Origin: an uncultured Odoribacter sp.
GTDB taxonomy: Bacteria; Bacteroidota; Bacteroidia; Bacteroidales; Marinifilaceae
Direction of reading: 5' to 3'
DNA length: 64,000 bases
Assembly: GCA_910589025.1 (NCBI GenBank)
Contig: CAJURM010000009.1
Location: 50,519-114,518 of the forward strand
This document shows positions 8,280 to 16,661 of this stretch, piece after piece (position 1 is the first letter of the stretch; the number at the start of each line of letters is the position of its first letter). The notes beneath the pieces are model-generated. The model worked only from the letters and a program-made list of their open reading frames with translations. It did not search any database and had not been told where the DNA came from. The position numbers were made by a program, and so were the translations under genes.

Positions 8280-8522
8280 ATGGGAGTTTTTATGAACATA
8301 TTAAAAAGCGTAGCTGAGTTTGTTCAAAATGGAGCTACTGTTTTTCAATCAGCTTCATTAGGTGAATACAGGAACCATTCAGAAAGAATGTCTGAACTCC
8401 GCAAGGAAATGATTGATACTGAGAAAGAACGGTCGGATGACAGAAAAAGATTGACAGAAGATCGTAAGCGGGTTGAAAGTGATGTCCGGAAAGCTTTTAA
8501 CAAAATTTGTCTTGAACTATAA
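8280..8522 (+). CDS. Small charged helical protein of unknown function
   Basis: The 80-residue product (MGVFMNILKSVAEFVQNG) has a short hydrophobic start and then a highly charged helix (ERMSELRKEMIDTEKERSDD and onward) that looks like a coiled coil. ATG 8280 is preceded by AGAGGA at a 5-nt distance; ATG 8292 is an alternative. The stop overlaps the next start as TAATG, so it is co-translated with the DUF2335 protein and is probably its partner. No family is recognised. Confidence 0.6.
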   Translation: MGVFMNILKSVAEFVQNGATVFQSASLGEYRNHSERMSELRKEMIDTEKERSDDRKRLTEDRKRVESDVRKAFNKICLEL

Positions 8523-8965
8523 TGGCAAAACAAGAGATTAAACAACGAGAGACACAAGTAGCGACAGGAAATGGGGTAGGGAAAGAATTGGAACGAATTT
8601 ATACTGTAGATGATAATAGTTTGCCTTCGCCGAGTGAATTATTAGCATATCAACAAATTGACCCACGAATCATTGATTATCTCATAACATCATCAGAAAA
8701 AGAGCAAGACCATCGTCATCGGATGGATAAAGATAAAATGTTAATACTCAAAAGGGAAAGTAAAAGAGAATTTAGAATCAATTGGTGGGGTATGTTTTTC
8801 GCTTTTGGGTCTATTGCTGTTATGACAGGATTGATAGGATATGCCCTTTATTTAGATAAACCTTGGTTTGCCGGGATATTAGGAGGTGGAGCCTTAATCT
8901 CTATTGCCTCTATTTTTGTGAGGACGAATGATGCTGGGAATAAAAAAGGAAATGTCCGGAAATAA
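8522..8965 (+). CDS. DUF2335 domain membrane protein
   Basis: The 147-residue protein has the DUF2335 layout. A soluble N-terminus holds SLPSPSELLAYQQIDPRIIDYLITSSEKEQDHRHRMDK. Two transmembrane segments follow (about residues 88-107 and 112-130) and then a short basic tail. The family is of unknown function and is widespread in accessory DNA. It is the second gene of a two-gene operon that overlaps its partner by one base, and a strong terminator follows immediately. Confidence 0.75.
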   Translation: MAKQEIKQRETQVATGNGVGKELERIYTVDDNSLPSPSELLAYQQIDPRIIDYLITSSEKEQDHRHRMDKDKMLILKRESKREFRINWWGMFFAFGSIAVMTGLIGYALYLDKPWFAGILGGGALISIASIFVRTNDAGNKKGNVRK

Positions 8966-8990
8966 AAATAGGAACAATTATCTTCATATA

Positions 8991-9020
8991 AACGGAGCCG
9001 AATAGCTCCGTTTTTCTTTT
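8991..9020 (+). terminator. Rho-independent terminator after the DUF2335 operon
   Basis: AACGGAGC and GCTCCGTT pair around CGAATA and are followed by TTTCTTTTTT. Confidence 0.88.
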
Positions 9021-9033
9021 TTATTGTTTTAGC

Positions 9034-9063
9034 TTGTACTGAATTAAAATTTATTTACATTTG
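9034..9063 (+). promoter_or_regulatory. Promoter of the first structured leader
   Basis: TTG (9034-9036), a 19-nt spacer and TACATTTG (9056-9063) fit the consensus. The same -7 sequence with identical spacing occurs in the second copy at 9698-9728. Confidence 0.8.
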
Positions 9064-9343
9064 CTCTGCAACTCGCAGGAGTCTGCAACGAAATATTAAA
9101 ATTTGAAGCGTTTAGCTTATCCTTGTTGAAAAATCGCCAAAATTTTTGAATAGAAGGATAAACAGTATAAACCTTCATGCTTGCCATATATACACGCTGT
9201 ATATATCCGGTTGAGCGTGGGTACTTGTTTATTTCTATTCGGGTGTTTGGCGATACCCTCAACAGATAAACTATGATTCCCACGCTTCCTTTATTTTACA
9301 AACTTGCCTTTTCGGGAATCTGAGGTGCTAAATAAAAAAAACT
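9064..9343 (+). promoter_or_regulatory. Structured ~280-nt 5' leader, copy 1
   Basis: Between the promoter and the Bor-like gene there is a long leader with several predicted helices. TTATCCTT (9117-9124) pairs with AAGGATAA (9154-9161). ATATATACA/TGTATATAT form a hairpin around CGC near 9190. AGCGTGGG (9214-9221) pairs with CCCACGCT (9279-9286), enclosing GTTTAT/ATAAAC and GGGT/ACCC. The loop ATCGCCAAA (9133-9141) is exactly complementary to the loop TTTGGCGAT (9246-9254), suggesting a kissing interaction. The block is repeated before the next gene. I do not recognise the RNA family. Confidence 0.7.
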
Positions 9344-9664
9344 ATGAAAAAGTTATTAGTTTTAGCTGTCTGCATGATAGCATTGAGTTCTTGTTATAAC
9401 ACAAGAATTTTGGTCGGGGATGTAAAACCCAACGAACCCCTTGCCGAAGTTAACAGGGTATGGAACCATCATTTGATTGTAGGGCTTGTGCCTCTTAATA
9501 ATGCTAAAATGCAGGCAAATGAATACGTAGGCGACCGTCCCAACTACGTTGTGAAAACCAACCAAAGTTTTCTGAACCAATTGGTCACTGCGTTTACATG
9601 TGGTATCTATACCCCGACGCAAACGGTTTACTATATTCCTTTAAAGGATATGGGGAAAAAGTAA
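9344..9664 (+). CDS. Bor family lipoprotein
   Basis: The 106-residue protein has a lipoprotein signal ending in the lipobox LSSC (C17). The body resembles lambda Bor/Iss, with the diagnostic C-terminal stretch NQSFLNQLVTAFTCGIYTPT corresponding to the QTFVNGLLGFITLGIYTP region of Bor. Bor of phage lambda is an outer-membrane lipoprotein linked to serum survival of the host. What it does in Bacteroidetes is unknown. Expression is presumably controlled by the long structured leader in front of it. Confidence 0.65.
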   Translation: MKKLLVLAVCMIALSSCYNTRILVGDVKPNEPLAEVNRVWNHHLIVGLVPLNNAKMQANEYVGDRPNYVVKTNQSFLNQLVTAFTCGIYTPTQTVYYIPLKDMGKK

Positions 9665-9697
9665 CCGATAGGCAATAAAAAATAGTCACCCACTACG

Positions 9698-9728
9698 TTT
9701 GTGCTATGTTTAAATTTATTTACATTTG
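9698..9728 (+). promoter_or_regulatory. Promoter of the second structured leader
   Basis: TTTG (9698-9701), a 19-nt spacer and TACATTTG (9721-9728) form a perfect consensus promoter. It begins about 35 bp after the stop of the Bor-like gene. Confidence 0.82.
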
Positions 9729-10004
9729 TTACGTTGTACGGAATAATCCGTAGCAACGGACATATTAAAAGCGTTCAGCTTATCCTTGATTGAAATTCGC
9801 CAAAATTTTAGTATAGAAGGATAACAGTACAGACGTTTAGCTTGCCGTATATATGCGTTCCATATACATGGTCGAGCGTGGGTGACTGTTTATTTCTATA
9901 CGGGTGTTTGGCGATACCTCAATCAGATAAACTGCGATTCCCACGCTTTCTTTATTTTACAAACTTACCTTTTCCGGGAATCTGAGGTGCTAAATACAAA
10001 AACG
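9729..10004 (+). promoter_or_regulatory. Structured ~280-nt 5' leader, copy 2
   Basis: This is a diverged copy of the leader at 9064-9343. Conserved parts are TTATCCTT (9780-9787) with AAGGATAA (9817-9824), AGCGTGGG (9875-9882) with CCCACGCT (9940-9947), and loop CGCCAAA (9798-9804) complementary to TTTGGCG (9907-9913). The 3' block with GGGAATCTGAGGTGCTAAAT is also conserved. Other helices are kept while their sequence changes: the first hairpin is now CGTTG-ACGGA/TCCGT-CAACG, and the middle hairpin closes with ATG/CAT instead of ACA/TGT. Such compensation argues for selection on RNA structure. Confidence 0.7.
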
Positions 10005-10808
10005 ATGACAAAACTATTCATGTTATTGCTGGTAGCTTTTGCTACTCTGTGTTGTGTCTCCTGCTCTGATGACGATGACGACAAAAACAAAGATTTCCCC
10101 ACAGAAGATCCCAATGATCCCAATATCGTCCGGACAATCACATTAACTGTTGATACATATAGCACAGTAGAATTTACATTAGACAATGAGAAATGGTATG
10201 ATCGTGATTATCCAGAAATTTCTGTGGGCAAATGCCCATTTCCTAAAGATCTGAGCGTCGACTGGGGAGACGGAAGCGTGACCTCCTCGAATACCCATAA
10301 GTATGAAATTTCTGGGAAATACAACATCGTAATCAGTGCCAAAGACCTAAAATGGTTTTCCTCGGGTTATGACGACATCACGGCTATTGATTTAAAAAGA
10401 TGCAATAGTTTAGTGGGAATAGATATGTATGAGGTGGAGCTCCGTTCATTGGATGTTGCAGGTTTTACAGAATTAAAATATTTAAAAATCAGTGATGCTC
10501 ACTTGGAAACACTTAATGCAAATGGGTGCGAAAAATTAGTAGTATTGGATTGTAGCTACAATGAATTAACCTCATTGGATGTAAGTGGATGCACTGCATT
10601 GACATACTTGGATTGTTTCGGCAATGAATTAACCTCTTCAGCATTAAACCAGATATTTGAAGATTTACCACAAGGAAAAACATGGACAGAGAAAGATAAC
10701 GGCAATGAACGCGAGATGCAATCAACAATTGAAATACGGAGCAACCCCGGAACTGAAGATTGTGACAAAAGTATTGCAGAAAATAAGGGTTGGAAAGTTA
10801 TTGACTAA
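10005..10808 (+). CDS. Leucine-rich repeat lipoprotein
   Basis: The 267-residue protein has a lipoprotein signal (MTKLFMLLLVAFATLCCVSC, lipobox VSC) followed by an acidic DDDDDKNKD linker. A short WGDGS segment looks PKD-like. Bacteroidetes-type leucine-rich repeats of about 21 residues follow, for example LVVLDCSYNELTSLDVSGC and LTYLDCFGNELTS. Such proteins are surface exposed and usually bind ligands or partners. The start at 10005 is chosen because the lipobox follows it and the structured leader ends just before it; a longer frame reading back to 9882 runs through the leader. Confidence 0.78.
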   Translation: MTKLFMLLLVAFATLCCVSCSDDDDDKNKDFPTEDPNDPNIVRTITLTVDTYSTVEFTLDNEKWYDRDYPEISVGKCPFPKDLSVDWGDGSVTSSNTHKYEISGKYNIVISAKDLKWFSSGYDDITAIDLKRCNSLVGIDMYEVELRSLDVAGFTELKYLKISDAHLETLNANGCEKLVVLDCSYNELTSLDVSGCTALTYLDCFGNELTSSALNQIFEDLPQGKTWTEKDNGNEREMQSTIEIRSNPGTEDCDKSIAENKGWKVID

Positions 10809-10821
10809 TACTGATAAAGCA

Positions 10822-10859
10822 ACCCTCTTTCCGATGGATTTCCATCGGAAAGAAGGGGT
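10822..10859 (+). terminator. Hairpin after the LRR lipoprotein
   Basis: CTTTCCGATGG and CCATCGGAAAG form a perfect 11-bp stem with an ATTT loop, extended by ACCC/GGGGT. No T run follows, so termination may be weak. The remaining ~140 bp to the next gene show no clear promoter. Confidence 0.6.
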
Positions 10860-11001
10860 ACAACAAGTTTCTTAAACTCTAAAATAAAACATGTCTCTTT
10901 GAGGATTTTGAGCACCCTCTTTGGCTTGAACGGTTCTCAGGAAGGTTTTAACAAAAAAAGTCAGCAAAGGTGTCAAATGCTAATAAAAATGTATAGCCCA
11001 A

Positions 11002-12597
11002 ATGTTAGATATTATACAAACTAATCCTTATCATCTTTTAGGTATCTATGCAAACTCGCTTACGAAAGAGCGGGTGGCAAATTATAATAGGCTAAAAGCC
11101 TTCCTTAAGGTGGGGAAAGCTGTTTCATTTCAATTGGATTTACCTTTATTATTGCCACCTATCAATCGTACTGTAGAAATCGTTTCAGAAGCAGATGCAA
11201 AATTGACATTACCTAATGAACAGCTTCGTTATGCCCAATTTTGGTTCATTAAAGCAACACCATTGGATGAAATTGCCCTAAATCATTTAATTGCCGGAGA
11301 CATCGACGGTGCATTATCAATATGGGAAAAGAAAGAAAATGTTTCATCTTTGCAAAATCGTATCGTATGTGCATTGATTCAAAACAATTACACAGAGACA
11401 TTCGTTTGTGCGGATAAACTCTATTCTCTTTATTCAGCCGATTTTGTAAATATCGTTTTAGGGAAAAATCATACAATAAACACAGAAAAATTAGAGTATT
11501 GCTTCCTGGACGAACTTTGTTCTGCAATTGGTGCAAATATAATTTTACCTTATATATTAAACAATAATTGGAAGCAATATATTGAAAACCAATCAGTCAA
11601 TCCCATAGTTGACACTCTACAGACGGCGATTGATACCGCAAAATCATCGAAAGGCAAGGGAATTACTGCACGTTATAATGCTGGAGTCAAATTAATGAAT
11701 GACACAAAGGCTGCTCTTGCCCAACTCCAAATGTTGCTTACAGATGCCGATTTGCAATATCAATTGATTGCAGACAAACTTGGCTTGGAAATTCTTCAAT
11801 GTGGCATTGACTATTATAATGGCTCTGAAGTTGCAGATGCAGCTTATAAGGCTATGAAACTACAGACTTATGCCTTATCTGTCGTTGTTGGAAAGATGGC
11901 TAAAGACCGCTGCCAGGAGAATGTGGATATATTACAAAATATTATAGACAATCTTCCTCCAGTAGAAGTGTTTGCAGAGGATAAAGCGATAAAAGAGGAA
12001 TTGCGAAAGTTCTGCCAATTATCTGACAAAATTTGTCATGCAATGACTTTGCTAAATAATGCGAAACCACATCTTCAATCTATAAAAGCAAAACTTGGGG
12101 CAGATAGTTCTTTCTATTTAAAATTATCAACACAAGTTGTAGGAAATGCTTTGCATAATGTTATAGAGGAGGTGAACAATGCACAAAAAGATGAGACTCT
12201 TAGTGTTCAAGGAATACAGATACCAATATCTACGTTACTGGATAGAGAGACAAAGATTGTGCAAGTTAAAAGAGTATTGCAGGCAGCTTGGAATGCAACT
12301 AAAATTATGGACACTTTTGATATGGAGCAGAATTTCAAAATTAATAGATACAGTCCGAACCGTTCTGTTCTTAAAAACATGTGTGAGCAATTGGGAGTTC
12401 CCACAACCACATATACACCACGTTCTCAACCTATTCCAAGACTGACAAATCAAAGTCTAACTTCCAATAGTAATTCTATAAGTCCCTCAAAGAAAGAGCC
12501 TTCTGATTATTCGATTGCATTAATTGACTGGATGCTAATTGGTTGTATTGCAGTTGGAGTCATAGCCCTTATTATTTCTCGTCTTTTCGATAATTAA
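11002..12597 (+). CDS. J-domain-like, tail-anchored protein (first gene of chaperone-like operon)
   Basis: The 531-residue protein opens with NPYHLLGIYANSLTKERVANYNRLKAFLKVGK, which resembles the start of J domains (NPYxxLGV) but lacks an HPD motif. The sequence then runs LPNEQLRYAQFWFIKATPLDE and GDIDGALSIWEKKE, a pattern seen in J-like proteins with helical (TPR-like) regions. Residues ~100-470 are predicted all-helical. A serine-rich linker and one C-terminal membrane helix (residues ~507-527) end the protein, so it is probably anchored with its bulk in the cytoplasm. It begins an operon with an Hsp70 homologue, for which it is the likely partner. The function is inferred. Confidence 0.65.
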   Translation: MLDIIQTNPYHLLGIYANSLTKERVANYNRLKAFLKVGKAVSFQLDLPLLLPPINRTVEIVSEADAKLTLPNEQLRYAQFWFIKATPLDEIALNHLIAGDIDGALSIWEKKENVSSLQNRIVCALIQNNYTETFVCADKLYSLYSADFVNIVLGKNHTINTEKLEYCFLDELCSAIGANIILPYILNNNWKQYIENQSVNPIVDTLQTAIDTAKSSKGKGITARYNAGVKLMNDTKAALAQLQMLLTDADLQYQLIADKLGLEILQCGIDYYNGSEVADAAYKAMKLQTYALSVVVGKMAKDRCQENVDILQNIIDNLPPVEVFAEDKAIKEELRKFCQLSDKICHAMTLLNNAKPHLQSIKAKLGADSSFYLKLSTQVVGNALHNVIEEVNNAQKDETLSVQGIQIPISTLLDRETKIVQVKRVLQAAWNATKIMDTFDMEQNFKINRYSPNRSVLKNMCEQLGVPTTTYTPRSQPIPRLTNQSLTSNSNSISPSKKEPSDYSIALIDWMLIGCIAVGVIALIISRLFDN

Positions 12598-12607
12598 AAT
12601 TTATATA

Positions 12608-13522
12608 ATGAAAATACTATTATTTTTACCCATTATCCTCTTCCATTTGGCTGTAACCGGACAAATAGTAACCTATGAGATTTCTGCAATAGAAAAAAGT
12701 TTGGATACCATTCAATTAAAACAAGCGGAGCTTGATAAAAAGTTGCAGCAAGTGTTGATCGTTTTAAATAAGAGCAAACTTGATATTCAGGCTTTAGGGC
12801 AACGTGACGAAGTTTTATATAGAAGTCTTGACAGCTTAAAAACTGTTTTTGATGGTCTGCAAAAAACTCAAACAGTAGCCCGAACTACAACTAACGGCAA
12901 AATACGAGAGACTAACAACATATTAGCCTCAACTCAATCCGTTGTAAAGAACCGTACCATAGGGGGTGGAATCATCATTATTATCATCCTATTTACATTG
13001 TCGGTTATTTCCTGGTATCTAACTAAACGAATCAAACAAGGAAATTCCTCTATTGACAAGGTTCGCAAGGCACAGGATGCTTTACAGACAGCTCACTTAA
13101 AGATGCAAGAAGTGGCTGTTAAACTGGATCATCGGATGATGGAATTGTTTGAGAGACAAATGGTGTCTGCTTCTATAACAGCGATGGGGACACAAATAGA
13201 TCACTCATTAGTATTAAAAGTGGCGGATGAGATTGTGAGAATTGAAATGAATCTGTCTCGAATGGATGCTTCCATTAAGGGGTATAAACAGTTGATAAAG
13301 GCGGTTCAACGAATAAAGGATAATTTTAATGCTAATGGTTATGAGATTGTGGATATGTTAGGTAAACCATACGTAGCTGGAATAAAAGCAGCTGTTACTT
13401 TTATAATAGATGAGAATCTTGAACATGGGCAGCAGATTATAACAAAGATTATAAAGCCTCAGATAAACTATCAGCAACAAATGATACAAGCTGCTCAAAT
13501 AGAGGTAAGTCAACCGGAATAA
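12608..13522 (+). CDS. Coiled-coil membrane protein of unknown function
   Basis: The 304-residue protein has an N-terminal signal-like segment (MKILLFLPIILFHLAVTG), then a coiled-coil stretch (SLDTIQLKQAELDKKLQQVL and following heptads, residues ~25-95). A strong membrane helix rich in isoleucine (GGGIIIIIILFTLSVISWYL, ~118-138) follows, then a long helical C-terminal domain. The topology suggests an extracytoplasmic coiled coil and a cytoplasmic domain. No family is recognised. It lies 10 bp after the J-like gene and 17 bp before the Hsp70 gene, so it is part of the same operon. Confidence 0.6.
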   Translation: MKILLFLPIILFHLAVTGQIVTYEISAIEKSLDTIQLKQAELDKKLQQVLIVLNKSKLDIQALGQRDEVLYRSLDSLKTVFDGLQKTQTVARTTTNGKIRETNNILASTQSVVKNRTIGGGIIIIIILFTLSVISWYLTKRIKQGNSSIDKVRKAQDALQTAHLKMQEVAVKLDHRMMELFERQMVSASITAMGTQIDHSLVLKVADEIVRIEMNLSRMDASIKGYKQLIKAVQRIKDNFNANGYEIVDMLGKPYVAGIKAAVTFIIDENLEHGQQIITKIIKPQINYQQQMIQAAQIEVSQPE

Positions 13523-13539
13523 ACAAAAAATTATAAATT

Positions 13540-16032
13540 ATGACAAGAATAAAAATAGATTATGGCATTGATCTCGGAACAACTAATTCCGCAATATGCC
13601 GCATGGAAAAGGGTGAAGCAGTTGTGATAAAAACCGATGTGTTGAAAGACACAATGCCATCGTGCGTTTCGTTTACGAAACGAAAAAGTGTAAAAGCCGG
13701 TGATTCTGCATTCAATGATATGAAAAGCGACAAACGCCGTGCGTCAAAGGCGGGTAAGAAAGGTGTTTCCAATGCCTATGTGGAGTTCAAACGCACAATG
13801 GCGACAGACACCCGTTATCACAGTTCTTTCATGGAAAGAGATTATACCTCTGAAGAGTTGTCCGCAGAAGTACTGAAAACTTTGAAATCATTTGTTACGG
13901 ACGAAAATTTTTCTTCTGTTGTCATTACTGTTCCTGCGAAGTTTACAGTGAATCAGAAGACAGCTACAATGGAAGCTGCCAAATTAGCCGGTTTCAATCG
14001 ATGTGAGCTCTTGCAAGAACCGATTGCTGCTGCTATGGCATACGGTTTGACTGCTGATAGTAAGAATGGAATATGGATGGTGTTCGACTTCGGTGGTGGT
14101 ACATTTGATGCTGCACTCCTAAAAGTGGAGGATGGTATCATGCAGGTTTTTGATACGGAAGGAGATAATTACTTGGGAGGTAAGAATCTTGATTATGCCA
14201 TTGTGGATAACATTATTATTCCCTATCTCATGAAGAACTTTAACCTTAGTGGTACAATCGCTGATGTAGACAAGAAAGATGTATTGCGGGACGCAATGAA
14301 AACGTACGCCGAAGAAGTTAAGAATCAACTTTCATTTAAAGAGAAAGAGGATATTTTGTCTAATCTTGGAGAATTGGGCGAAGATGAAAATGGGGAGGAA
14401 ATAGAACTTGACCTTACCGTGACACAAGAAGAAGTATTTAACGTCATGCAACCTTATTTTCAAAAAGCAGTTGATATTTGCAAGAATTTATTGCAGCGTA
14501 ATCACTTGTCCGGCGCTCAAATTAACAAGCTGATATTGGTTGGAGGTCCTACACATAGCCCACTTATTCGTCAGATGCTAAAAGAACAAATAACGTCAAA
14601 TGTTGATACGAGTATCGATCCAATGACAGCCGTTGCAACAGGTGCGGCACTATATGCCTCTACAATGGATGCGGAAGTGAACGAGGGAGATATCGAAGTA
14701 GGTACCGTCCATTTTGATATAGGTTACGAATCGACATCAGTAGAAACAACGGAATGGATAAGTATTAAATTGACGGATAAATCACCTTTAATGAAGGTGT
14801 GGGTAGAGTTTGTACGCAATGATAAAGCATGGTCAAGTGGAAAGGTAGAAATAGATTCTACAGGAAATGTTATAGAGGTTAGCCTTTTAGAATCGAAGTC
14901 CAATTCGTTTAATGTGATGGCTTATGATGAGGAAGGTAATATCCTACCCTGTTTCCCTTCTGAGTTTACCATTATTCAGGGAACGAAAGTAGGAGCTGCG
15001 CCATTACCTTATAATATAGGCATTGCTACATGGAGTGATGTTAAAAAACGGGGAGTGTTCCGTATGGCGAAAGGATTAGAGAAGAACAAACCTGTTCCTG
15101 CAACAGGCGTTGTCAATGATTTGAAAACCTCTTGTCAGCTCCGTCCGGGTGTTGAAAGTGATGTACTGACTATTCCGATTTATCAGGTCGATGATTTTTC
15201 AGGAGCCGAGGGACGTTCCGCATCGTTGTACGAATACGTTGCGGATGTACTTATAACAGGTGACGATATAGAATCCCTTGTCCCCGCAGATAGTCCTGTA
15301 GACGTGACGTTGAAAGTCGATACTTCGGAACAGATGACTTTAGAGGTGCATTTTCTTGTCTCAGACATCACGGTAGAGAAGAAACTCGATACCAGTAAGA
15401 AGCAATCAGTGGAAGAAGCAGAAAATGTCATCAAGAAACAATTGACAGAAGCACAAGAGAGTCTTGATAGATTAAAAATCTCAGATATCTCTACAGAAGT
15501 AATACAATCTGAGCTTAACACGGTGAAAGAAGAGTTTCAAAACAGTTCTGAGAAGAAAGCTGTGTTACAACATTTGAAAGAGGTGCTTAGGAAAATAGAA
15601 AGTCTTGATGAAAGTACAGAATGGCAGCGGTTGGAAGCAGAACTACGCAAGGAGTTTGATCGTCTTGAAAAAGCACAAAATGATCTTGGCAATGAAAATA
15701 CTGCACAGTTTGTCAATCAACTTCGTTTGCAAACAGACCAAGTAATACGTAACAAAGATGTCAGCATGGGGCGTGGAATACTGGAGCAAATAAATAGCCT
15801 CTTTGTTCATCTGACAATGGTTTATCAATGTATGGGACTGATACGCAGTTGTCAGGAACGTTTTAGTTCAATACGTTGGAAAGACAGTTCCCGTGCCCGG
15901 CAATTAATTAATCAAGGATTAGAAGAAATTAATAACCAACCTACGGTGGAAAAACTTCATCCAATCGCATGCGGACTTATAGAATTGATGCCTAATGAAG
16001 ATGCAAAAAATGCCAAAGGAATGTTAAAATAA
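13540..16032 (+). CDS. Divergent Hsp70/DnaK-family protein
   Basis: The 830-residue protein has a complete Hsp70 nucleotide-binding domain (residues ~1-390): phosphate-1 motif GIDLGTTNSAIC (D11), VVITVPAKFTVNQKTATMEAA, LLQEPIAAAMAYG, phosphate-2 motif VFDFGGGTFDAALL (D183), and LILVGGPTHSPLIRQML. The C-terminal half has only a loose resemblance to a substrate-binding domain. It ends in a long coiled-coil/helical region (residues ~600-830), with no DnaK-type C-terminal tail. It is distinct from the canonical DnaK at 55619-57535, which argues for a specialised client or partner. It is embedded in an operon with J-like, AAA+ and TerB-like genes. Confidence 0.88.
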   Translation: MTRIKIDYGIDLGTTNSAICRMEKGEAVVIKTDVLKDTMPSCVSFTKRKSVKAGDSAFNDMKSDKRRASKAGKKGVSNAYVEFKRTMATDTRYHSSFMERDYTSEELSAEVLKTLKSFVTDENFSSVVITVPAKFTVNQKTATMEAAKLAGFNRCELLQEPIAAAMAYGLTADSKNGIWMVFDFGGGTFDAALLKVEDGIMQVFDTEGDNYLGGKNLDYAIVDNIIIPYLMKNFNLSGTIADVDKKDVLRDAMKTYAEEVKNQLSFKEKEDILSNLGELGEDENGEEIELDLTVTQEEVFNVMQPYFQKAVDICKNLLQRNHLSGAQINKLILVGGPTHSPLIRQMLKEQITSNVDTSIDPMTAVATGAALYASTMDAEVNEGDIEVGTVHFDIGYESTSVETTEWISIKLTDKSPLMKVWVEFVRNDKAWSSGKVEIDSTGNVIEVSLLESKSNSFNVMAYDEEGNILPCFPSEFTIIQGTKVGAAPLPYNIGIATWSDVKKRGVFRMAKGLEKNKPVPATGVVNDLKTSCQLRPGVESDVLTIPIYQVDDFSGAEGRSASLYEYVADVLITGDDIESLVPADSPVDVTLKVDTSEQMTLEVHFLVSDITVEKKLDTSKKQSVEEAENVIKKQLTEAQESLDRLKISDISTEVIQSELNTVKEEFQNSSEKKAVLQHLKEVLRKIESLDESTEWQRLEAELRKEFDRLEKAQNDLGNENTAQFVNQLRLQTDQVIRNKDVSMGRGILEQINSLFVHLTMVYQCMGLIRSCQERFSSIRWKDSSRARQLINQGLEEINNQPTVEKLHPIACGLIELMPNEDAKNAKGMLK

Positions 16033-16037
16033 TAGCT

Positions 16038-16661
16038 ATGACAAACAAAAATTTATTAAGTGAATTACCAAGCGTAAAAACGTTTCAAGAGTTAGAAAGT
16101 TTATATATAAATAAGGATGAAATTGATTATAATATGTTTATGGCAACATATGTTTATCTTATAACCGATAGTTGGATTATACAAGATGGAGGATATGAAG
16201 CATTACAGTCTGCAAGACGTTGCCGAGATTTTATTCTTGCGCGGTGCCATGAAAAAATAAAAAAATTAAATCAAACAGCAGCAACTATTTTTATTCTTCC
16301 TCCTGAAAAATTAATATTAACGAAAGCTAATACTTATAAAAAATTAGAAAGTTTATTCTTGGCAGAAACAAAAGATATTAGTGACCTTACAAACTTTAAC
16401 GGTACTGATTATGCAAAACAATATTGGTTTATTTTAAAGGCGGGACCTATAGGAATTAATGGAAATCCTGAAGAGGAAGCTAACTATTGTATTAGTTGCG
16501 CTCGTTTAATCGCAAAAACACAATTAACAGATGAATATCGTCAAAAGATGCAAAATAAATTTATTGCTGAAAACTTAAAAGGTTATACAGATAAAAAGAA
16601 TGGTTGTCTAAATTTTATTATATTTTTTATTGTTATAGGCATAGCATCTATGTTGATATGA
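16038..16661 (+). CDS. Tail-anchored protein of unknown function
   Basis: The 207-residue protein is helical, with a cytoplasmic part followed by a single C-terminal hydrophobic helix (FIIFFIVIGIASMLI, residues ~192-207). No family is recognised. It starts 6 bp after the Hsp70 gene, and its stop overlaps the start of the kinase/AAA+ gene as ATGA, so translation of the two is coupled. It may act as a membrane adaptor for one of the neighbours. Confidence 0.6.
   Translation: MTNKNLLSELPSVKTFQELESLYINKDEIDYNMFMATYVYLITDSWIIQDGGYEALQSARRCRDFILARCHEKIKKLNQTAATIFILPPEKLILTKANTYKKLESLFLAETKDISDLTNFNGTDYAKQYWFILKAGPIGINGNPEEEANYCISCARLIAKTQLTDEYRQKMQNKFIAENLKGYTDKKNGCLNFIIFFIVIGIASMLI

Noticed and set aside
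9044..9283. 79-codon minus-strand frame across the first leader
   Set aside because: It runs antisense through the promoter and structured RNA, no equivalent frame is kept in copy 2, and the peptide looks like no protein.
9882..10004. Upstream extension of the LRR lipoprotein frame
   Set aside because: It reads through the structured leader; the lipoprotein signal begins at 10005.
9034..10004. Integron attC-type cassette array
   Set aside because: The repeats are promoter-bearing leaders ~300 bp long in front of genes, not short sites after them, and no integron integrase is present.
7143..10808. Prophage remnant
   Set aside because: KilA-N and Bor-like genes hint at phage, but there are no structural, lysis, replication or packaging genes.
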